Below, piece by piece: positions 60,066-64,000 of a stretch of DNA of 64,000 bases; the stretch's first letter is position 1, and each line of letters opens with the position of its first letter. This DNA is from Bacteroidales bacterium UBA5349 (GTDB lineage Bacteria; Bacteroidota; Bacteroidia; Bacteroidales; Tenuifilaceae): assembly GCA_002410065.1 (NCBI GenBank), contig DHQB01000015.1, positions 88,324 to 152,323 on the forward strand, written 5' to 3'. A model generated the notes under the pieces. The model did not search any database, was not told the DNA's origin, and saw only the letters and a list, made by a program, of their open reading frames with translations. The translations under genes and the position numbers were made by a program.

Positions 60066-60518
60066 TTATTGGCAACCGCAGCAACTACTACAACCAGCAT
60101 GACCACCCATTAGCGATTTATAAAAACTTGAAAAGCCCTCGGATATCTCATCGCGAATGCGTCGAAAAACTGCTATTACCTCCTCGTCAGTTCCCTTTGC
60201 CAAAGCTGGATCGTCGAAACCGATGTGCCAACGGTTATCCACTTTGCCCTTAAAAACAGGGCAATTCAAATTGGCTTCGGCGCATACGGAGATCAAATAG
60301 TCGAAACTCTGACCCACGAATTGCTCTACGTTTTTGGGTTGATTTTGTGAGATATCGATACCAACTTCAGCCATTACCTTAATGGCCAAAGGGTGAACGT
60401 GCGATGAGGGTTCTGTTCCGGCTGAGAGAACCTCAATGGTATCGTCATATGATTTTAGGAAACCTTCTACCATTTGACTTCGGCATGAGTTTCCGGTGCA
60501 AAGTATTAGTATTTTCAT
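60066..60518 (-). CDS. arsC: Thioredoxin-type arsenate reductase (LMW-PTP fold)
   Basis: The P-loop CTGNSCRS is at the N terminus after MKILIL, and two further cysteines in SVCAEANLNCP are spaced seven residues apart, the three-cysteine pattern of thioredoxin-coupled ArsC such as that of Staphylococcus aureus. The ATG at 60518 (150 residues) is used because the fold begins there. The C-terminal tail GGHAGCSSCCGCQ is unusual: four cysteines and a histidine that could bind metal or arsenite. No arsR, arsB or acr3 gene is adjacent, so a role in arsenic resistance is an inference; a protein-tyrosine phosphatase role is less likely. Confidence 0.87.
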   Translation of the reverse strand: MKILILCTGNSCRSQMVEGFLKSYDDTIEVLSAGTEPSSHVHPLAIKVMAEVGIDISQNQPKNVEQFVGQSFDYLISVCAEANLNCPVFKGKVDNRWHIGFDDPALAKGTDEEVIAVFRRIRDEISEGFSSFYKSLMGGHAGCSSCCGCQ

Positions 60519-60591
60519 TTGTATAAAATTTTTAGTTGTTGACTTTATGCGTTTTGTATTGTTGCTCAGTTGATGAAAGTGGATCAAATTA

Positions 60592-61536
60592 TTAGAATGG
60601 AAGATTTTCTACATCAACATTTCCACCTGAGATTATTATCCCTACCCTTTTCCCATTAAATTTTTCAGGATTTAGCATAACTGCTGCAACAGGCACAGCG
60701 GAGGAGGGCTCTATAATTATCTTCATCCGCTCCCATACTAACCTCATTGCCTTAACAATTAACTCTTCTGAAACGGGGAGAATGCCATCGGCATACTTCT
60801 GAATAATACTTAGGGTAAGAGGGCAAAGTGATGTTCTTAACCCGTCGGCAATGGTGTTGGGATTAATGGAGGGGTAAAGTGTGCCATCGCGAAGGGAGCG
60901 GAATGCATCGTCGGCGTTTTGTGGTTCGCCTGCGTAAACCTCAATATGCGGGTTAGTTTCCTTGGTGTAAATTAGCGTGCCCGAGAAAAGGCCACCACCC
61001 CCAACAGGGGTGATTAAAGTTTGTAAATCTTTAACCTCATCAAGCAGTTCCAAAGATGCCGTTCCTTGTCCACAGATTACTTCAAAATTTTCGTAGGGGT
61101 GAATAAACGTAGCCCCAGTTTCAATTTTAACTCTTTCCAACTCTTTTTCTCGTGCCTCCTGGGTTGGCTTACAGGTAAATATTTTTGCACCGTAACCCTC
61201 AACTGCTTTGCGCTTTATAGATGGAGCATTGCTGGGCATAACGATATATGATGGGATACCCCTAATAGCAGCAGCTAATGCAAGAGCAGCAGCATGATTT
61301 CCTGAGCTATGAGTGCAAACACCTTTTAGGGCTTGTGCATTGCTTAGGCTAAAAACAGCATTTGAGGCTCCCCTAAATTTGAATGCACCAACCTTTTGGA
61401 AATTTTCACACTTAAAAAATAGCTCACATCCAAGAATACTATTTATGGATTGAGAAGTGAGCACGGGGGTGCAGTGTGCATATCTTTTTACGGTCTGATA
61501 AGCTAGCTCTATATTCCTCTTACTTGGAATTATCAT
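60592..61536 (-). CDS. Threonine/serine dehydratase-like PLP enzyme
   Basis: This fold-type II PLP enzyme has the Schiff-base lysine in KVGAFKFRGA (Lys53 from the ATG at 61536), THSSGNHAAALALAA, the phosphate-binding loop PVGGGGLFSG and GIIISGGNVD at the end. No regulatory ACT domain is present, so it is of the catabolic threonine dehydratase or serine racemase type, making 2-oxobutyrate or pyruvate plus ammonia, or D-serine. The ATG is preferred over a TTG 11 codons upstream. Its start overlaps the end of the preceding gene by 17 bases. Confidence 0.88.
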   Translation of the reverse strand: MIIPSKRNIELAYQTVKRYAHCTPVLTSQSINSILGCELFFKCENFQKVGAFKFRGASNAVFSLSNAQALKGVCTHSSGNHAAALALAAAIRGIPSYIVMPSNAPSIKRKAVEGYGAKIFTCKPTQEAREKELERVKIETGATFIHPYENFEVICGQGTASLELLDEVKDLQTLITPVGGGGLFSGTLIYTKETNPHIEVYAGEPQNADDAFRSLRDGTLYPSINPNTIADGLRTSLCPLTLSIIQKYADGILPVSEELIVKAMRLVWERMKIIIEPSSAVPVAAVMLNPEKFNGKRVGIIISGGNVDVENLPF

Positions 61537-62302
61537 TGGGATGAAGTTTTTCTTTTTTGTAAACCTCAAATTTATCTAAAATACGCTTTCGAACCTCATA
61601 ATCACTTGCCAGAAGAAGGAATCCTTCTGTAAAATCGCAATATTCCATAAACCTTATTGCCTCATTGCCAGATAGGGAGGTTAATTCCTGGACAATGTCG
61701 GCTGAGAATTTTTTGAGCATTACATCCCACCTTAACTCTTCTTCAACTTTCTCCTTAATTATTACTTTCTGTTTTGCTATCCAATCGCTACCAAAGGCAA
61801 AACCCCCTTGTGCAGAGGGAAGGTTTTGTAACTCCATTTTCGAAATTTGTTCCCTAAAGTATTTCTCTAGTTTTTCCTGTAGAATTTCTTGCTCCGATCT
61901 AGGTAGCTCCATCGCCGTTACCTCTTTTATGAAACGTTGGTATGTACCAAAACGGGTAATCCGTACCTCTCGAATTTCGTATGACCTTGGTGTTAATCTA
62001 ATTGGGTAATAAAGCGAATCGGATTTGAACTGACCCCACGAAGGGATGCGCATTTGATGATATCCTAAAGCACTAATATAAAGCGTATCGCCCGTTGATA
62101 TAGGCATTGCAAAAAATCCTAGCATATCTGCAACAATACCCTTTTTATACCCTGTATTTATAATATGACCAAGTGATATGGGTTTGCCGTTTGTTGCATC
62201 AATTAGCTGAAAATGGATTTGTTCTCTTATATTATCACTTTGCTGGCTTTGTGTTGCAAAGGAAATAATGATTAATAGGGAGAATGCTAGCGTTCGTTTC
62301 AA
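61520..62302 (-). CDS. Secreted protein with CarboxypepD_reg-like domain
   Basis: A signal peptide (LAFSLLIIISFATQSQ) is followed by a carboxypeptidase-regulatory-like beta domain at about residues 28-110: LIDATNGKPISLGHIINTG, GFFAMPISTGDTLYISALGY and PIRLTPRSYEIREV. This domain usually precedes outer-membrane receptors, but here only about 150 helical residues follow (LEKYFREQISKMELQ). The role is unknown; it is probably periplasmic or outer-membrane-associated. The next gene starts inside its end. Confidence 0.8.
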   Translation of the reverse strand: MKRTLAFSLLIIISFATQSQQSDNIREQIHFQLIDATNGKPISLGHIINTGYKKGIVADMLGFFAMPISTGDTLYISALGYHQMRIPSWGQFKSDSLYYPIRLTPRSYEIREVRITRFGTYQRFIKEVTAMELPRSEQEILQEKLEKYFREQISKMELQNLPSAQGGFAFGSDWIAKQKVIIKEKVEEELRWDVMLKKFSADIVQELTSLSGNEAIRFMEYCDFTEGFLLLASDYEVRKRILDKFEVYKKEKLHPNDNSK

Positions 62303-62324
62303 TTTTTCCGTAATTGATTATCCC

Positions 62325-62332
62325 AAATTTAA
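62325..62332 (-). promoter_or_regulatory. -7 box TAAATTTG of secreted-protein gene
   Basis: CAAATTTA on the plus strand is TAAATTTG on the minus strand, 23 bases before the ATG at 62302. No clear -33 element. Confidence 0.4.
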
Positions 62333-62415
62333 GCCGATGTTTGGATAATTCGAGTTTTGAGATTAAAACTTAACGATTTTTAACGGCAGGGAAACTCAAA
62401 TATGTTTTGTTGTTC

Positions 62416-63705
62416 TTAAAAACTCAGACCAACCATAAAACTAATTACGGGAGATTTTTTAACTAGAGTAATTAAAGGAGAAGGGTAAGTAAATTCAAAT
62501 ATTTGAGTATTGTTTGCTTTAAAATCAATGTCCTTTTCAAGATTGCAAAAAAGCATTTCTGCCCTCGATTCGGCAATCAAAGTAATCCTACTATTTATGT
62601 TCTTTTTTAGACCAAGGCTTAGGAAATAACTCCTATCGTGCTTGTATTCCTTATATTTATTGGGATTAAGAGTGTTGTATGATAAAACTTCTCCATCACT
62701 CTCTACGTTAAGTATTCCAGAACTGTTTTCGTCAAGTCGAAAATTATTAATAATTCCGATGTTTGCGAAAACAGAAAACGAATTAAGGGGTTTAGTATAT
62801 TGTAATGAGATAGGAACCCTTAAATCATTAGAACTGCTTTTCATGTCGATGTAATACTTCTTAGCTAAGGGCTTTCTCTCGGTTTCTATATAGTATGCAC
62901 CGTCGAATTCCTTGAAGTGTAGTTCTACTTGAATTGAAATGTCGTGAAATATGGTATTGAATTTATAATTGTAGAAAAGGGCAAAACTAAAATTATTTAC
63001 TACATATGAATTAATAGGTGTAGAAATATAGTTAGTGCCCGACACCCCAATAGTTGTGGGATTAATATTGTATGCACTCATAATTCCAAAACTATGTTTT
63101 TTCTCTTTAGTGATGAGCTCAACGCTATTCTCTTTGGCTTTTTCAGGTAGATAGTAGACAATGTATTCGCTTTTTAACAGCTCATTGTATTTTTGAACAA
63201 TTGGAGTTAAGCGCATAGGAGATATGCTAATATAGGTTGGAATATTAAGTTCATTAGTTTCATTGGTAAGGATCCTTAATAGTTCATAAGCCTTTGAGTA
63301 AATTTTATCATTGTATAAAACCTCCTTGTCTTTCAACTCAACAATTTGATCTGCCTTTTCAGCAAACATTTTGTTTCCATTCCCCCAAAGGCTGAGCTTA
63401 CCTTTTATAAAGCATTCAAGAAAAACCTGTTTATTTTTAACCAAACGTGATTCGAAGTGATTGGCGTTTCTATAACCAAAGGCCTTTATATCGGATGGTT
63501 TGTAGGTTATTGGCTGAGCAATCTCGAATCTTTTAAATACAATCTTTCTTGGGGCCGATTGTTTTAGTTCATAGAGAATCATTCCACTAAGGGTATCCCC
63601 ATTGTTCTTTATGATATATCCTTTCCTGAAAGTTTCTTGCCCTATTAGAGTGTTTGTAAACAATATAATTACAAGAAAAAAGCTAAAGCGGTATTTAAAG
63701 TTCAT
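62416..63705 (-). CDS. Outer-membrane beta-barrel-like protein, unknown
   Basis: A signal peptide (FSFFLVIILFTNTLIGQ) begins the protein at the ATG at 63705 (429 residues); the longer TTG frame from 63729 would start within the promoter. Residues 25-170 form a domain with GYIIKNNGDTLSGMILY and VFKRFEIAQPITYKPSDIKA, seen at the start of many uncharacterised Bacteroidota secreted proteins. Residues 200-429 show alternating hydrophobic strands and end in FMVGLSF, a terminal aromatic typical of outer-membrane barrels. The function is unknown. Confidence 0.78.
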   Translation of the reverse strand: MNFKYRFSFFLVIILFTNTLIGQETFRKGYIIKNNGDTLSGMILYELKQSAPRKIVFKRFEIAQPITYKPSDIKAFGYRNANHFESRLVKNKQVFLECFIKGKLSLWGNGNKMFAEKADQIVELKDKEVLYNDKIYSKAYELLRILTNETNELNIPTYISISPMRLTPIVQKYNELLKSEYIVYYLPEKAKENSVELITKEKKHSFGIMSAYNINPTTIGVSGTNYISTPINSYVVNNFSFALFYNYKFNTIFHDISIQVELHFKEFDGAYYIETERKPLAKKYYIDMKSSSNDLRVPISLQYTKPLNSFSVFANIGIINNFRLDENSSGILNVESDGEVLSYNTLNPNKYKEYKHDRSYFLSLGLKKNINSRITLIAESRAEMLFCNLEKDIDFKANNTQIFEFTYPSPLITLVKKSPVISFMVGLSF

Positions 63706-63726
63706 TAGTAATATGAGTTGAGATTT

Positions 63727-63734
63727 CAAAAATA
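63727..63734 (-). promoter_or_regulatory. -7 box TATTTTTG of barrel-like gene
   Basis: It is a full match to TAnnTTTG on the minus strand, 22 bases before the ATG at 63705. The spacing of a -33 element is not clear. Confidence 0.4.
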
Positions 63735-63981
63735 GCGTGGCAAACTTAGCAAGAATATTTAAATGTTATAAAAAGTAGTTTAAAATTATTACTTTTGAAA
63801 TATCAGTATTTACGGGCAAACTAACTAACTACATGTAAGTCAAACAATCAAGTTAAAATAAAAAAAATAGATGTATTTTTCTGGATCTTTTGTTTACCTC
63901 CTTCCATTCACCTTTGAATTTTTATTCTGCCTGTTTTAACCTCAATCAACCGAGCATTTTTTTTACAGTTTACAAAATATT

Positions 63982-63989
63982 TACCTTTG
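63982..63989 (+). promoter_or_regulatory. -7 box TACCTTTG at the right edge
   Basis: It is a full match to TAnnTTTG pointing right. It may drive a gene that begins beyond base 64000; no -33 TTG is seen. Confidence 0.35.
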
Positions 63990-64000
63990 CCAATAGACAA

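Noticed and set aside
1..64000. CRISPR arrays, insertion sequences, integrases, prophage or rRNA genes
   Set aside because: I looked for regular repeats, transposase motifs and rRNA sequence and found none.

Overview
This window looks like a chromosomal segment of a Bacteroidota bacterium, most likely Bacteroidales or a close relative. The sequence shows AT-rich DNA with few Shine-Dalgarno sites, many TAnnTTTG boxes with TTG about 19-21 bases upstream (the known primary-sigma promoter type of Bacteroides), tRNA genes without encoded CCA, a type-B fumarate reductase/succinate dehydrogenase operon, stand-alone PurQ, and SiaB/SiaC-type regulators. I see no rRNA, CRISPR array, integrase, transposase or prophage genes. 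Most of the window is core chromosome.

Layout. Bases 1-8039 (+) hold a pyruvate-phosphate-dikinase-like protein that runs off the left edge, two adjacent unlike GAPDH-family genes and glycyl-tRNA synthetase. Bases 8127-16690 hold a glycosyltransferase, a free-standing NUMOD4/HNH protein, kbl, a conserved hypothetical that overlaps a CPBP protease tail to tail, a DusB-type enzyme, an EamA transporter and a TPR protein. Bases 16762-25702 (-) hold the frd/sdh CAB operon, an unknown protein, an S41 protease, dCMP deaminase, tRNA-Leu(CAA) and dxs. Bases 25921-29447 (+) hold an OmpA-type lipoprotein, a serine hydrolase and a sugar-isomerase-like protein. Bases 29472-33589 (-) are the translation block rplM-rpsI-rpsB-tsf followed by pyrH-frr. 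Bases 33773-37113 hold an O-antigen-ligase-like protein, a 3-methyladenine glycosylase, a PfkB kinase and tRNA-Asn(GTT).

The most distinctive part is the run of eleven minus-strand genes from 50878 down to 37211, with gaps of 1-56 bases and no terminator seen before 37158-37191. In order: CheR, a large HAMP/GAF/PAS membrane sensor without an output domain, a second CheR-like protein whose SAM-binding motif is eroded, a single-domain CheB, a small membrane GAF protein, a GAF-PAS-PAS-SpoIIE phosphatase, a SiaB-type kinase, a SiaC-type phosphoprotein with threonine at position 68, a TerB-like/ABCG transporter fusion, a lipoprotein and a small secreted protein. It combines receptor-methylation enzymes with no chemoreceptor or CheA, a partner-switching module with no SiaD diguanylate cyclase, and a membrane transporter. 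My inference is that it forms one sensory system controlling a transporter or envelope process.

Bases 51480-64000 hold purQ, an SDR/flippase-like pair, a nitroreductase, a TonB-type protein, an ECF sigma/anti-sigma pair, a NfeD/flotillin pair, thioredoxin-type arsC, a threonine-dehydratase-like enzyme and two secreted proteins. Promoter boxes and domain boundaries argue that several genes start downstream of the longest reading frame; the coordinates here use the shorter starts.
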